Positions 33,272 through 42,405 of a stretch of DNA of 64,000 nt are shown here, piece by piece. The stretch covers positions 1-64,000 of the forward strand of contig NZ_LDIG01000076.1 in assembly GCF_015845845.1 (NCBI RefSeq). The letters are read 5' to 3'. A program made the position numbers and the translations under genes. The notes under the pieces are model-generated. The model was given only the letters and a program-made list of their open reading frames with translations. It was not told the origin of the DNA and ran no database searches. This DNA is from Paenibacillus dendritiformis (GTDB lineage: Bacteria > Bacillota > Bacilli > Paenibacillales > Paenibacillaceae). Position 1 is the first letter of the stretch, and every line of letters starts with the position of its first letter.

Positions 33272-34423
33272 ATGAAAAAGAGAGCAATCATGGCAGTACT
33301 GGGGGCCGCTTTCCTCGCGGCGGTCTTGGGCCAGTATGGCGAGACGCAGGCCGCGGGGCGCAGCGTCGGGTTTATGGATACGGCGGCGAACCGCACCTTC
33401 GTGCCGATCCGATACTTAAGCGAGCAACTGAAGTATCAAGTGAAATGGGACAAGGCTGCCCAGCCCATCGATGTGCGCGCGAATGAGGACACGTTGTCCC
33501 TGACGGTCGGGAGCAAGAAGGCACAGGTCAATAACGCGGTGAAGCAGATGGATGCGGCGCCTTTTGTCGAGGGAGGGACGACCTATGTGCCGATTCGCTT
33601 TGTCGGAGAGGCGATGAAGATCCAGATGAAGTGGGACAAGGCGGCCTCCGCGCTTGTGTTCGCTACGGACAAGGGGACACAGACGCTGCCGGTCGTCTCC
33701 ATGGAGCGATTTAACCAAGCCGCTGCTCCCCTGGAACAGAAGCAGAAAACATTTACCGTCGGCAAGAAGCGGATGTCGGCTTCGATCGTGGAGGTTGATC
33801 TGCTTCATCCGAAAATCCGGCTCGACGTGGCAGTGGCCGGAGGCAAGATTGGCTCCGTGGACAGCCTGAAGCATATGGCGGATACCAGCAAGGCGGCGGT
33901 GGCGATGAACGGGACGTTTTTCGATGCGTATACGAAGTCGAGCTATAAGCCTCCGTACGGCCATATCGTGAAAAAGGGCGAGTTGGTGCATCCAAGTCCG
34001 GCCGACCGCCGAACCGTGCTTGTGTTCACGAAGGATAATGAGGTGGAGTTCGTGAAGGGCAAGGAGTTCCCGCAGCGCTTCGAGGAAGGCGATGTGGAAG
34101 GCGCGCTTCAAGCGGGACCGCGCCTGGTGACGAACGGTCAGGTCAGCGTCGACCCGGTGCCGGAAGGCTTCAAGGATCCGAAAATATTGACGAACAGCGG
34201 CGCGCGCAGCGCTGTCGGCGTAACGCCGAACCATAAGCTGATTCTGCTGACGACTTCCGGGGCCACGATTCCGGAGCTCGCACAGATGATGAAGCAGGCC
34301 GGTGCGCAGCAGGCGATGAATCTGGATGGCGGAGCATCAAGCGGGCTGTATTACAAAGGCAAATATATCACCTCTCCTGGCCGGGAGATCAGCAACGCGC
34401 TGCTCGTCCATTACGGCAACTGA
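33272..34423 (+). CDS. Secreted phosphodiester glycosidase with copper-amine-oxidase-like N-domain, 383 aa
   Basis: A signal peptide (MKKRAIMAVLGAAFLAAVLG, cleavage near TQA) is followed by two copies of the small 'copper amine oxidase N-terminal' stalk repeat common in Paenibacillus (FVPIRYLSEQLKYQVKWDKA and YVPIRFVGEAMKIQMKWDKA). A phosphodiester glycosidase (NAGPA-like) domain follows from ~165: AVAMNGTFFDAY, the GVTPNHKLILL strand and AMNLDGGASSGLYY. The family hydrolyses or modifies phosphodiester-linked sugars, probably in the cell wall. GGGAG lies upstream of ATG 33272. The gene ends at a hairpin. Confidence 0.9.
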   Translation: MKKRAIMAVLGAAFLAAVLGQYGETQAAGRSVGFMDTAANRTFVPIRYLSEQLKYQVKWDKAAQPIDVRANEDTLSLTVGSKKAQVNNAVKQMDAAPFVEGGTTYVPIRFVGEAMKIQMKWDKAASALVFATDKGTQTLPVVSMERFNQAAAPLEQKQKTFTVGKKRMSASIVEVDLLHPKIRLDVAVAGGKIGSVDSLKHMADTSKAAVAMNGTFFDAYTKSSYKPPYGHIVKKGELVHPSPADRRTVLVFTKDNEVEFVKGKEFPQRFEEGDVEGALQAGPRLVTNGQVSVDPVPEGFKDPKILTNSGARSAVGVTPNHKLILLTTSGATIPELAQMMKQAGAQQAMNLDGGASSGLYYKGKYITSPGREISNALLVHYGN

Positions 34424-34481
34424 TAGATAGGCGGGAGGCATGAACGCGTTGGCGGCTTCCTGCCTCGGGTTCGCGACGGAC

Positions 34482-34514
34482 AAGGCCCACGCCGGCAGGC
34501 GAGCGTGGGCCTTG
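34482..34514. terminator. Hairpin between convergent genes
   Basis: AAGGCCCACGC (34482-34492) and GCGTGGGCCTT (34503-34513) form an 11-bp GC-rich stem. The T-run is weak on both strands. Confidence 0.65.
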
Positions 34515-34520
34515 CTCGTG

Positions 34521-35618
34521 CTAGGAGGCGGTCGTCACGAATATGCCGAGCGGCGTATTTGATTCACCGGCGGTCATGAGGGAGAAGGTGAAAGCGGACA
34601 GGCCTTCGGGCGCCTCATATTCGGCGATCCGGCATGCATCCTTGTTCGTCGGCAGCGCCGGAATGCGGAACACCTCCCCGCCGTGCCGTACGGCGCCGGC
34701 ATATTTCCCCCCGCGCGGATTCACCCAAATGTGGACCTTGGCCGGAGCGCCCGTCTCGTTCCGAATGGGAAGGCTCACCGTGTACACCGCGCCGAATTGG
34801 GCGATATTGTTCACCGCTCCGCTGCCGCTGAGCGGATCGCTGCTGCCGGCCGTGAACAGCAGGTCTGCGGGCGGGCTGCCGCCGAATTGGCGCGATTTCG
34901 CCAAGGCGCGATAATTATGCGTCGTCCCGCCGACCTCGTATTCCGGCATAAGCGCCAACGTTTCCGAGAACGGCCAACTGCCGCGCGGATGCGGTTGCCC
35001 GGCGGCAGAGAGCGGCTCCGATACGATCGTTCTCAGATCGGCATCGGCGCTGCGGCTGGCCGCGGTCCGCACGACATAATGAAGCGGCCCCTCCCCTGAA
35101 CTCCGGCAGACGGTGAATTCATAAATGAAGCCGATAAGATGGCCATGCGGCACCTCCCGGGCTTCGATCAGGCCGACCTCCTGCGACAACGGCGTGCAAT
35201 CGGCCGCAGCATGATCTTCCATCGTCCCGGCCAAGCAGGACGCGGCCAGACATTGGCCCGCTTCGATCAGTATATTCGCGGACGCGTCCACGATCCGCAC
35301 CTCTCGCTTGATATCCCGAATCTGGATTGCGTTCGCTTCGGATTGATTCTCCAGGGTCAGGCCCAAACGCAACGGCTTGCCGGTCTGATTGATATGCCAG
35401 CCCATCACCCGATGCTTCACCTGATCGTCGCCGCTTTGGACCGCATCGTGCCAGATCGTCCCGCCCGCTTCGGGGAAGCTGGCGGCATCGAGCACCTCCG
35501 GATTATCGCTGAGCATCAGTCTGCGGCGGCTGCCTGGCGCCGCGGCGGCAACTTCTTGGAATGGATAAGCCGCATCCATCTTGCTTGCGGATAATTCAGG
35601 CTGCTTGCATCTCATCAT
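34521..35618 (-). CDS. Uncharacterised 365-residue protein
   Basis: ATG 35618 (or the adjacent ATG) has GGAGG about ten bases upstream. The protein has no signal peptide; the opening MMRCKQPELSASKMDAAYPF is atypical for export. Beta-rich stretches (KPLRLGLTLENQSEANAIQI, GAVYTVSLPIRNETGAPAKV, SLMTAGESNTPLGIFVT) resemble domains of Paenibacillus surface or spore-associated proteins. I do not recognise a family. It sits alone between the phosphodiester glycosidase and an MmyB-like regulator, and is convergent with the former. Confidence 0.65.
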   Translation of the reverse strand: MMRCKQPELSASKMDAAYPFQEVAAAAPGSRRRLMLSDNPEVLDAASFPEAGGTIWHDAVQSGDDQVKHRVMGWHINQTGKPLRLGLTLENQSEANAIQIRDIKREVRIVDASANILIEAGQCLAASCLAGTMEDHAAADCTPLSQEVGLIEAREVPHGHLIGFIYEFTVCRSSGEGPLHYVVRTAASRSADADLRTIVSEPLSAAGQPHPRGSWPFSETLALMPEYEVGGTTHNYRALAKSRQFGGSPPADLLFTAGSSDPLSGSGAVNNIAQFGAVYTVSLPIRNETGAPAKVHIWVNPRGGKYAGAVRHGGEVFRIPALPTNKDACRIAEYEAPEGLSAFTFSLMTAGESNTPLGIFVTTAS

Positions 35619-35790
35619 TCATGTTCGCCTCCATCTAAGTGATTGGCGAAGAGCGCGAACGCGAACGGGAACCGGATGAACCGGCGGCTTTTCCCGCCTT
35701 CCAGCCTCCGATTCCGTTTGGAATTCGCGCCTTCACTTTATTAGGCATTTGGGAACCATGATGTACAACCTGGGTGCGCAAAATCATTAT

Positions 35791-36636
35791 TTAATTTTCT
35801 CTGCGGTCCATCAGCTTCACCAGTTTGAATTCGGTCGAGGATTCGGGCGCCGGCGTGTAGATGCTGCAGCGCAGATCGGCGTCGCCCTGCACCTGCAGGG
35901 AAGTCAAATGGAATAGCATCTTCCCCGCCCGGGCATGTCTGAACTCAATGACGACCTCCGGGGCGGTGCTTACCTGGCTCTGGTTCCACAGCCGCTGGAA
36001 GTCCGGGTGAACCTCCTTCATCTCCTCCAGGAAGCGATCATACCATTCATCCTCTACGTACTGGCCATAATACGCCCGGAATATCGACAGGAATCCTTTG
36101 ACGAAATGCTCCCAGTTGACCGCCAGACTCTGGAATTCCTTGCGCGTGAACAGCAGGCGAATCATATTCCGCTCTTCGGGCGGAATGGCGGTGAAATCGA
36201 GGAAGACGTGAGACGCCGCCTCGTTCCAGCCGACGATATGGCAGCGCCGATCCGACACGATCGTCGGGCAATGCCGCAGCTCCTGCAGAATCCGCTGCAG
36301 GGCGGGGCTGATCTGCGGTTCTTCCTCTTCCCGCACGGCGGGGCCGGCCCCTCCCTCCAAGGCCAGGGCATACAAATATTTGCGCTCGTCTACGGTCAGC
36401 TTCAAGGCGGCCGCGACACTGTCCAGCACCGAAGCCGACACCTGAATATCCCGTCCTTGCTCGAGCCAGGTATACCAGGTCGTGCTGACGCCAGCCAACT
36501 GGGCGACCTCCTCGCGGCGAAGCCCGGGGGTACGGCGCCGGGTTCCTGCCGGGAGCCCTACCGATTGGGGAAGGAGCTGCGCCCGCTTGGCGCGCAGGAA
36601 CTCCGACAGCATTTGCAATCGAGTCGGTGAATTCAT
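35791..36636 (-). CDS. XRE/MmyB-like transcriptional regulator, 281 aa
   Basis: The helix-turn-helix (~20-80) is of the type RRRTPGLRREEVAQLAGVSTTWYTWLEQGR, diagnostic of MmyB-like regulators. The C-terminal ~170 residues form the MmyB ligand-binding PAS-like domain (HCPTIVSDRRCHIVGWNEAA, LFTRKEFQSLAVNWE). In characterised members it binds a fatty-acid-like ligand. GAGGTG precedes ATG 36636; an in-frame GTG at 36645 overlaps that site. It is divergent from a FabF-type ketosynthase, and MmyB proteins usually regulate the neighbouring divergent gene. Confidence 0.9.
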   Translation of the reverse strand: MNSPTRLQMLSEFLRAKRAQLLPQSVGLPAGTRRRTPGLRREEVAQLAGVSTTWYTWLEQGRDIQVSASVLDSVAAALKLTVDERKYLYALALEGGAGPAVREEEEPQISPALQRILQELRHCPTIVSDRRCHIVGWNEAASHVFLDFTAIPPEERNMIRLLFTRKEFQSLAVNWEHFVKGFLSIFRAYYGQYVEDEWYDRFLEEMKEVHPDFQRLWNQSQVSTAPEVVIEFRHARAGKMLFHLTSLQVQGDADLRCSIYTPAPESSTEFKLVKLMDRREN

Positions 36637-36764
36637 TGATGGCACCTCACACCTCTAATCTGGTACTTATTATACTAGGATAAACAACAACTTGTAATAG
36701 GATAATCGCTATGACAAAATAAATTCCGACAACATAGCCAGTACGGATGAAGGAGGAATTGGTA

Positions 36765-38006
36765 ATGGAGAGAGTCGTCATCACAGGGATGGGAGCCATC
36801 ACCCCGCTTGGCCAGGATACGGATTCCCTATGGCAGGGACTGATTCGCGGGCAGTCGGGAATCTCCGCCATCGATGCGTTCGATGCGTCAACCTGCAAGG
36901 TTCGCATCGCGGGCCAGGTGCGGGACTTCGATGCGGAAGCCCGCTTCGGGCGCAAGGAAGCGCGGCGCCTGGACCGCTTCACTCAGTTCGCCTTGGCGGC
37001 GGCCGAGGAAGCTTACCGCCAAGCGGAGCTCGACCGCTGGAGCGGGCTCGACGGCGAGCGCATGGGCGTCTATGTCGGATCGGGCATCGGGGGCATCCAG
37101 ACGATGCTGCAGCAGGATGCGCTTTTGCGCGAACGGGGGCCCGATCGGGTCAGCCCGACGCTTGTCCCGATGATGATCGCGAATATGGCCGCGGCCCAGA
37201 TCAGCATTCGGTACGGCGCGCTTGGGCCGTCGATGGCCCCCGTGACGGCATGCTCGATCGGAAATACGGCGATCGGGGAGGCGTTCCGCCTCATTCGGGC
37301 GGGCGGCGCGGATGTCGTCATCGCCGGCGGAACCGAGGCGGCCCTGACGGATTTGGCGTTGGCCAGCTTCGGCAACGCGACGGCCTTGTCGGTGCGCAAT
37401 GACGAGCCGGAACGGGCGAGCCGCCCCTTCGATCGGGGGCGGGACGGGTTCGTGATGGCGGAAGGCGCCGGCATCGTCATCCTGGAGTCGCTGACGCATG
37501 CGCTGCGCAGGGGGGCGCCGATCTTCGCGGAGGTCATCGGCTATGGAGCGAGCTCCGACGCGTACCATATGGTCGCCAGCCATCCGGAGGGGCGCGGGGC
37601 GAGCCAGGCGATGAGAGCGGCGCTGCGGGAAGCGGGAATCGCGCCGGAGGAGGTGGGCGTTATCAGCGCCCATGCGACGAGCACCGAGGTCGGCGACCTG
37701 TCGGAGACGCGCGCGATTCACGCGGTATTCGGCGAGCATGCGTTCCGCATTCCGGTCACCGCCAACAAATCGATGCTCGGCCACATGCTGGGCGCGGCGG
37801 GAGGCGTCGAAGCGATCGCGCTCGTGAAGACGCTGCAGGAAGGCATCGTGCCGCCGACGATCAATCTGGAGGAGCCGGATCCGGCTTGCGACCTCGATTA
37901 TGTTCCCCATACGGCCCGCCGGATCGAGGCCCGGATCGGCATCTCGAATTCCTTCGGCTTCGGCGGACATAATGCCGTCATTGCCATGCAGGCTTACGAG
38001 GCGTAG
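36765..38006 (+). CDS. 3-oxoacyl-ACP synthase II (FabF type), 413 aa
   Basis: A condensing enzyme of fatty-acid or polyketide synthesis. The Cys-His-His triad is C163 (VTACSIGN), H303 (SAHATSTEVGD) and H340 (NKSMLGHMLGAAGG), correctly spaced, and the length is typical. The cysteine context is ACSIGN rather than the more common ACATG/ACSTG, and the first histidine motif is HATST rather than HGTST, so it is a divergent member. ATG 36765 has AAGGAGG at eight bases. No ACP, KR or other fab gene adjoins it. The divergent MmyB regulator probably controls it. It may be a second, dedicated FabF rather than the housekeeping copy. Confidence 0.9.
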   Translation: MERVVITGMGAITPLGQDTDSLWQGLIRGQSGISAIDAFDASTCKVRIAGQVRDFDAEARFGRKEARRLDRFTQFALAAAEEAYRQAELDRWSGLDGERMGVYVGSGIGGIQTMLQQDALLRERGPDRVSPTLVPMMIANMAAAQISIRYGALGPSMAPVTACSIGNTAIGEAFRLIRAGGADVVIAGGTEAALTDLALASFGNATALSVRNDEPERASRPFDRGRDGFVMAEGAGIVILESLTHALRRGAPIFAEVIGYGASSDAYHMVASHPEGRGASQAMRAALREAGIAPEEVGVISAHATSTEVGDLSETRAIHAVFGEHAFRIPVTANKSMLGHMLGAAGGVEAIALVKTLQEGIVPPTINLEEPDPACDLDYVPHTARRIEARIGISNSFGFGGHNAVIAMQAYEA

Positions 38007-38250
38007 CGGATCGCTCTATTCTATAGTTTGTCCGGACCGGAGTCGGCAGCCAGTATCGGAATCTTCGCGTTCAAGGACATTGGAGCCTGTTCAGCCGATT
38101 TGCGGCCGGGAGAAGGAGTTTCTTTATTTTTGTAGAATAGGGTTGTCTGTGGAGCGGTGCCGCCACGCGTTAAGCGCGGGTGCGCAAGCGCAGCATTGGT
38201 TATGGAAATATGGGACATGGGAACACATTCGGCAAGTGCAGAGTCCATTG

Positions 38251-39018
38251 GAGGCGATTGTGCCCCGGTGGACTTTTCGCATTCATCTGCGCGGCGATAT
38301 CCGCTATGAAGGCGTCACCTTCGGCTATGACGGCCTTCCCCCGGTGCTCGAGAATATTGACCTGACGATTGCGGCCGGAGAGACGGTCGCGTTCGTCGGG
38401 CCTTCCGGGGCGGGCAAGACGACGCTGTGCAGCCTGCTGCCGCGCTTCTATGACGCCGAGGCGGGCCGCATCACCATCGACGGCATCGATACGCGGGAGA
38501 TGACGCTTGCATCGCTGCGCCGGCAGATCGGGATCGTGCAGCAGGATGTGTTCCTGTTCGCGGGCACGCTGCGCGAGAATATTGCCTACGGGAAGCTCGA
38601 CGCGAGCGAGGACGAGATTATGGAGGCCGCGCGCCGGGCGCGGCTGGAGGAGTTCATCCGTTCGCAGCCGCTCGGGCTGGACACGGTCGTGGGCGAGCGG
38701 GGCGTGAAGCTGTCCGGCGGGCAGAAGCAGCGGCTGGCTATCGCCCGCATGTTCCTCAAGAATCCGCCGATTCTGATTCTGGACGAGGCGACGTCGGCGC
38801 TCGACACCGAGACCGAAGCGGCCATCCAGCAGTCGCTGGCTGAACTGGCGGCCGGGCGGACGACGCTGATCATCGCCCATCGCCTGGCTACGATTAAGCA
38901 TGCGGACCGGATCATCGTCGTCAATGAAGACGGCATCGCCGAGCAGGGGCGGCATGACGAGCTGCTGGCGCTGGGCGGAAGCTACAGCCGGCTGCATCAG
39001 GCCCAGTTCGGGGCATAA
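38251..39018 (+). pseudogene. ABC exporter (MsbA/LmrA type), nucleotide-binding domain remnant
   Basis: The frame has a complete ATPase domain: GDIRYEGVTFGYDG start, Walker A GPSGAGKTT, Q-loop IGIVQQDVFLF, signature LSGGQKQRLAIA, Walker B ILILDEATSALD and switch H in IIAHRL. The six-helix membrane domain that precedes it in this family (~300 residues) is missing. Upstream sequence back to the ketosynthase stop contains no matching segment and no ATG in frame. The downstream end is normal. I read this as a truncated gene; a free-standing ATPase starting at a TTG or GTG is less likely. Confidence 0.65.
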
Positions 39019-39176
39019 CGCTAGTCTTGGCCGGCATGATAGGCACGGGGTATGGTGACTCTACAGAAGGGATGGCGGCGAAGATGCGGGGACCGCTTCT
39101 TCTTCGCCTCTCGGCCATCCGCCATTGCCAACCAATCGGGAATGCGGTATTATAGGGGCGATTACATATTCATACA

Positions 39177-39269
39177 AATTCGGGTGCTTGAGGAGTCAGG
39201 CTGAGATAGTAGCCAGTATACCGCTACGGACCGTTAATCTGATCTGGATAATGCCAGCGTAGAGAATTC
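39177..39269 (+). promoter_or_regulatory. TPP riboswitch (THI element)
   Basis: The two TPP-binding boxes are intact: CTGAGATAG (from 39201) and ACC...CTGATCTGGATAATGCCAGCGTAGAGA (from about 39230). The P1 helix pairs AATTC at 39177-39181 with GAATT at the end. It is followed about 50 bases later by an intrinsic terminator, giving the usual ligand-dependent termination design. It precedes ykoE. Confidence 0.95.
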
Positions 39270-39318
39270 TTGTATTTGTCGTGCGATCATGCCTGCAGGA
39301 TGATCATCGGCTTACTCT

Positions 39319-39345
39319 ACCGTCTGGGTTCCAGACGGTTTTTTT
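39319..39345 (+). terminator. Expression-platform terminator of the TPP riboswitch
   Basis: ACCGTCTGG-GTT-CCAGACGGT is followed by seven T. It lies between the aptamer and the ykoE start. Confidence 0.9.
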
Positions 39346-39377
39346 GTATGAACCATGAGATAAGGGAGAGGGTAGCA

Positions 39378-39974
39378 ATGCAAGAACAGGCAAGTGAAAA
39401 GAAAGGATTGCGATTCCAGGACATTCTCATTACCGTCATGATCGGGGTCGTTTTCGGCGTTATCTTCAAGCTGTGGGATAGCGTGTACAGTATCGTGAAG
39501 CCGCTGTTCCCGCAGGCGGGGCAATTGACTTACGGCATGTGGTTCATGGCCGGGCCGTTCGCCTACTTGCTCATCCGGAAGCCGGGCGTCGCTCTCATTG
39601 CCAGTCTGGCCGCAGCCAATCTGTCGGCCCTGCTCGGGTCGGGATGGGGGCTGGAGACGATCATGTACGGATTCGTCCAAGGCTTGGCGGCCGAGCTCGT
39701 CTTCGCCTTGGCGCGTTATCGCCGGGGAGGATTAGCGATTGCCGGAGCGGCCGGAATCATGTCGGCTGCCGGCTCGTTCCTCCTCGATCTCGGATACGGC
39801 TATGCCAATTACGAGACATGGGTGCTTGTGCTGAAATACGGACTGCGCGTCATCAGCGCCTTCACGTTCGCCGGCATCTTCGCTTACTTCCTAATGCGCG
39901 CGCTGGAGGCGACCGGGGTGACCAAGTCGATCCGGCCGGTCGCGAAGGAAGAATACGCGGCACTGGACCGGTAG
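39378..39974 (+). CDS. ykoE: YkoE, substrate-binding S component of a thiamine-related ECF transporter, 198 aa
   Basis: YkoE is a small membrane S component for a thiamine or hydroxymethylpyrimidine-type substrate. It has about five or six helices: DILITVMIGVVFGVIFKLWD, then MWFMAGPFAYLLIRKPGVAL and others. ATG 39378 has GGGAGAGGG upstream; in-frame ATG codons at 39270 and 39348 have no site and lie in the terminator. It is the first gene after the TPP riboswitch and precedes ykoD and ykoC, so it is repressed when TPP is plentiful. Confidence 0.92.
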   Translation: MQEQASEKKGLRFQDILITVMIGVVFGVIFKLWDSVYSIVKPLFPQAGQLTYGMWFMAGPFAYLLIRKPGVALIASLAAANLSALLGSGWGLETIMYGFVQGLAAELVFALARYRRGGLAIAGAAGIMSAAGSFLLDLGYGYANYETWVLVLKYGLRVISAFTFAGIFAYFLMRALEATGVTKSIRPVAKEEYAALDR

Positions 39975-40026
39975 GCGCGCAGGACACCGGCTGGCGGTCA
40001 GGCCCGCCGGCCGGTTATCATGGCAC

Positions 40027-41580
40027 ATGAACGATGGGGTGTTGGGATTGACACAAGAACAAGCGGCCTCAACCGCGGCCGCGATTACAAATCTGAGATT
40101 GAAATTCCCGGGAGAGGCGTCCTTGCTGTTCAAGGACCTCTCCTTCTCCATTGCGGCGGGGGAGAAGGTGCTGCTGCTCGGACCGAGCGGCTGCGGCAAA
40201 TCGACGCTGCTGCAAGTGCTGAGCGGCATTATTCCGGGCTCGGTGGAAGTCCCGCTCAAATATGTGCGGAGGCAGCTCCCGGATAGCTGGGCCTTCGTAT
40301 TCCAGGATCCGGATACCCAATTCTGCATGCCGTACGTCGATGAGGAATTGGCATTCGTCCTGGAGAATCTGTCGGTGCCGCGTGAGCAGATGGAGCCGCG
40401 CATAATAAGCATATTGGAGCGGGTCGGGTTGCGGCTGGATAATCTGCATACGCCGATTGCAGAGCTGTCGCAGGGCATGAAGCAGCGGCTCGCGCTCGCC
40501 TCCGTCCTGCTGCTGGAGCCGGAGGTGCTGTTCCTGGACGAACCTTCGGCTCTGCTCGATCCGGAAGGGACGAAGCAAATCTGGGATACGGTGAAGGACA
40601 TTGCCGGCTCCCATACGCTGCTGATCGTGGAGCATAAGCTGGATCTGGTCGCCGATATCGTCGATCGGGTCGTGCTGTTCGACGGCGAGGGCCGCATTAT
40701 GGCAGATGGCGAGCCGGGCGCTATTTTCACGATGCACAAGGAAAAGCTGATCGAATACGGGATCTGGTATCCGGACGTGTGGCGGGATCATGTGAAGTCG
40801 GAGGCGTACCGCGCCCTCGCGAGTGCCAAGCGGCGGCAGCGCCAGTCCGAAGCGGCGTCCGCTCTTCGGGCGGAGCCAATCATCGCCTTGCGCGGGTTCT
40901 CCAGCTACCGGGGAGAAGCCGAGGCCATCGCCGTCGAGGCCGCCGATGTCTATCCGGCCGAATGGATCGCCGTCACGGGCCCGAACGGGGCGGGCAAGAG
41001 CACGCTGCTGCTGTCTCTGATGCGGCTGCTTCGCGCCAGCGGCTCCTATGTTATCGGGGGACGTTCGGTCCCGGAGCCGAAGAAGCGCGGCTGGTTCCGG
41101 CAGGCCCGGCCGGAGCCGCCAGAGGAGCTGGCCTTCGTCTTCCAGAACCCGGAGATGCAGTTCCTGACCGATTCCGTCTACGAGGAACTGGCTTACGGCT
41201 TACGGCTGGCGGAATGGCCTGCCGCGGAGGTCGAGCGTCAGGTGACGGCCTTGATGGCGGCCTTCGATCTCGATATGGGAGCCGACCGGCATCCGTATCA
41301 TCTGTCGATGGGGCAAAAGCGCCGCCTCAGCGTCGCCACCGCCGTCGTGCGGGAGCATCCGGTGCTGCTGCTTGACGAGCCGACGTTCGGCCAAGACGCG
41401 AGGAACACGTTCGCGATCCTGGATAAGCTGGAGCGTCTGCGGGCGGCAGGGACGGCCATCGTGATGGTGACGCACGATCTGAATATCGTCCGCCACTATG
41501 CCGATCGCGTGTGGCAGGTCGAACGGGGCAGTCTTACGGTCCTGGACACGATCGGGGAACGGGAGGCGCAGCTTACATGA
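40027..41580 (+). CDS. ykoD: YkoD, duplicated ATPase of the thiamine-related ECF transporter, 517 aa
   Basis: Two ABC ATPase domains are fused. The first (~15-255) has GPSGCGKST, LSQGMKQRLALA and LFLDEPSALLD; the second (~285-510) has GPNGAGKST, LSMGQKRRLSVA and LLLDEPTFGQD. This tandem arrangement is the normal YkoD architecture and energises YkoE/YkoC. ATG 40027 has only a weak site; TTG 40048 after GGGGTG is an alternative. The stop overlaps the ykoC start by four bases (ATGA). Confidence 0.93.
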   Translation: MNDGVLGLTQEQAASTAAAITNLRLKFPGEASLLFKDLSFSIAAGEKVLLLGPSGCGKSTLLQVLSGIIPGSVEVPLKYVRRQLPDSWAFVFQDPDTQFCMPYVDEELAFVLENLSVPREQMEPRIISILERVGLRLDNLHTPIAELSQGMKQRLALASVLLLEPEVLFLDEPSALLDPEGTKQIWDTVKDIAGSHTLLIVEHKLDLVADIVDRVVLFDGEGRIMADGEPGAIFTMHKEKLIEYGIWYPDVWRDHVKSEAYRALASAKRRQRQSEAASALRAEPIIALRGFSSYRGEAEAIAVEAADVYPAEWIAVTGPNGAGKSTLLLSLMRLLRASGSYVIGGRSVPEPKKRGWFRQARPEPPEELAFVFQNPEMQFLTDSVYEELAYGLRLAEWPAAEVERQVTALMAAFDLDMGADRHPYHLSMGQKRRLSVATAVVREHPVLLLDEPTFGQDARNTFAILDKLERLRAAGTAIVMVTHDLNIVRHYADRVWQVERGSLTVLDTIGEREAQLT

Positions 41581-42368
41581 ATCTGCTGATACCGGAAACC
41601 GAGACCTGGCTGCATCGCGTCAACCCGGCCTATAAGCTGGTCGTCTTCGTGCTGCTGCTTCTTGTCACCTTGTTGAACAGGCAATTCGACTTCGCCTTGA
41701 ATCAGTTGATGGCCTATACGCTGCTGCTGTTCCTGTTCAGCGGCCATTCCCGGAAGAAGGTGCTGCTGATTACGCTGCCGTTCCTTTTCTTGTTCATCTC
41801 ATCCGCTTCGACGATGATCCTGTTCGGCAAAGGCGAACGTATCTGGTGGTCGTGGGGGCTGATTCGCATCTCCGAGGAGAGCTTCTACCGCGGTCTGCTG
41901 CTGGGCTGCAAGACGCTGACCTTCGGCATGCTGGGACTGGCCTTCGCCTTGACGACGAAGCCGATTCAGCTCTTCTACGCCTTGATGCAGCAGTTCCGGC
42001 TTCCCGCCAAGTACGCCTACAGCTTCATCGCCTCGATTCGGATGCTTCCTGCGGTCTGGGACGATATCCGCACGCGATCCGACGCGCTGACCGTGCGGGG
42101 CGTGCGCTATGCCAAGGGAATCAAAGGCATGTACGAGCGGCTGCGGAACTACGCGCTGCCGCTGCTGGCGCAGAGCATCCGCCGGGCCCAGCGCGTCGCC
42201 GTTGCCATGGAAGCGAAGCGGTTCCAGATGGGAAAGGCGCGCACGTATTACTATGTGACGAGATATACCCGTTCCGACATCGGATTCACGCTCGCGATGC
42301 TTGGACTGGTGGCGGCAGCGTATTATATGGCGATCCGGGTGCCGCTTGTCGGGTGGGGGCTGGGCTGA
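41577..42368 (+). CDS. ykoC: YkoC, T-component membrane protein of the ECF transporter, 263 aa
   Basis: An EcfT-type membrane protein (CbiQ family). It has hydrophobic N-terminal helices, a long cytoplasmic helix with the coupling motif region (SDALTVRGVRYAKGIKGM, LAQSIRRAQRVAVAMEAKRF), and a final helix. The A-x-R-G style motifs that bind the ATPases are visible as TVRGVR and AMEAKRF. ATG 41577 overlaps the ykoD stop. No ykoF homologue is present, whereas Bacillus subtilis has ykoFEDC; the thiamine-binding YkoF may be absent or elsewhere. Confidence 0.93.
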   Translation: MNLLIPETETWLHRVNPAYKLVVFVLLLLVTLLNRQFDFALNQLMAYTLLLFLFSGHSRKKVLLITLPFLFLFISSASTMILFGKGERIWWSWGLIRISEESFYRGLLLGCKTLTFGMLGLAFALTTKPIQLFYALMQQFRLPAKYAYSFIASIRMLPAVWDDIRTRSDALTVRGVRYAKGIKGMYERLRNYALPLLAQSIRRAQRVAVAMEAKRFQMGKARTYYYVTRYTRSDIGFTLAMLGLVAAAYYMAIRVPLVGWGLG

Positions 42369-42405
42369 GAGCAGGCCTCCCGCTCGCTGCCCATGCAGCT
42401 GCCGG

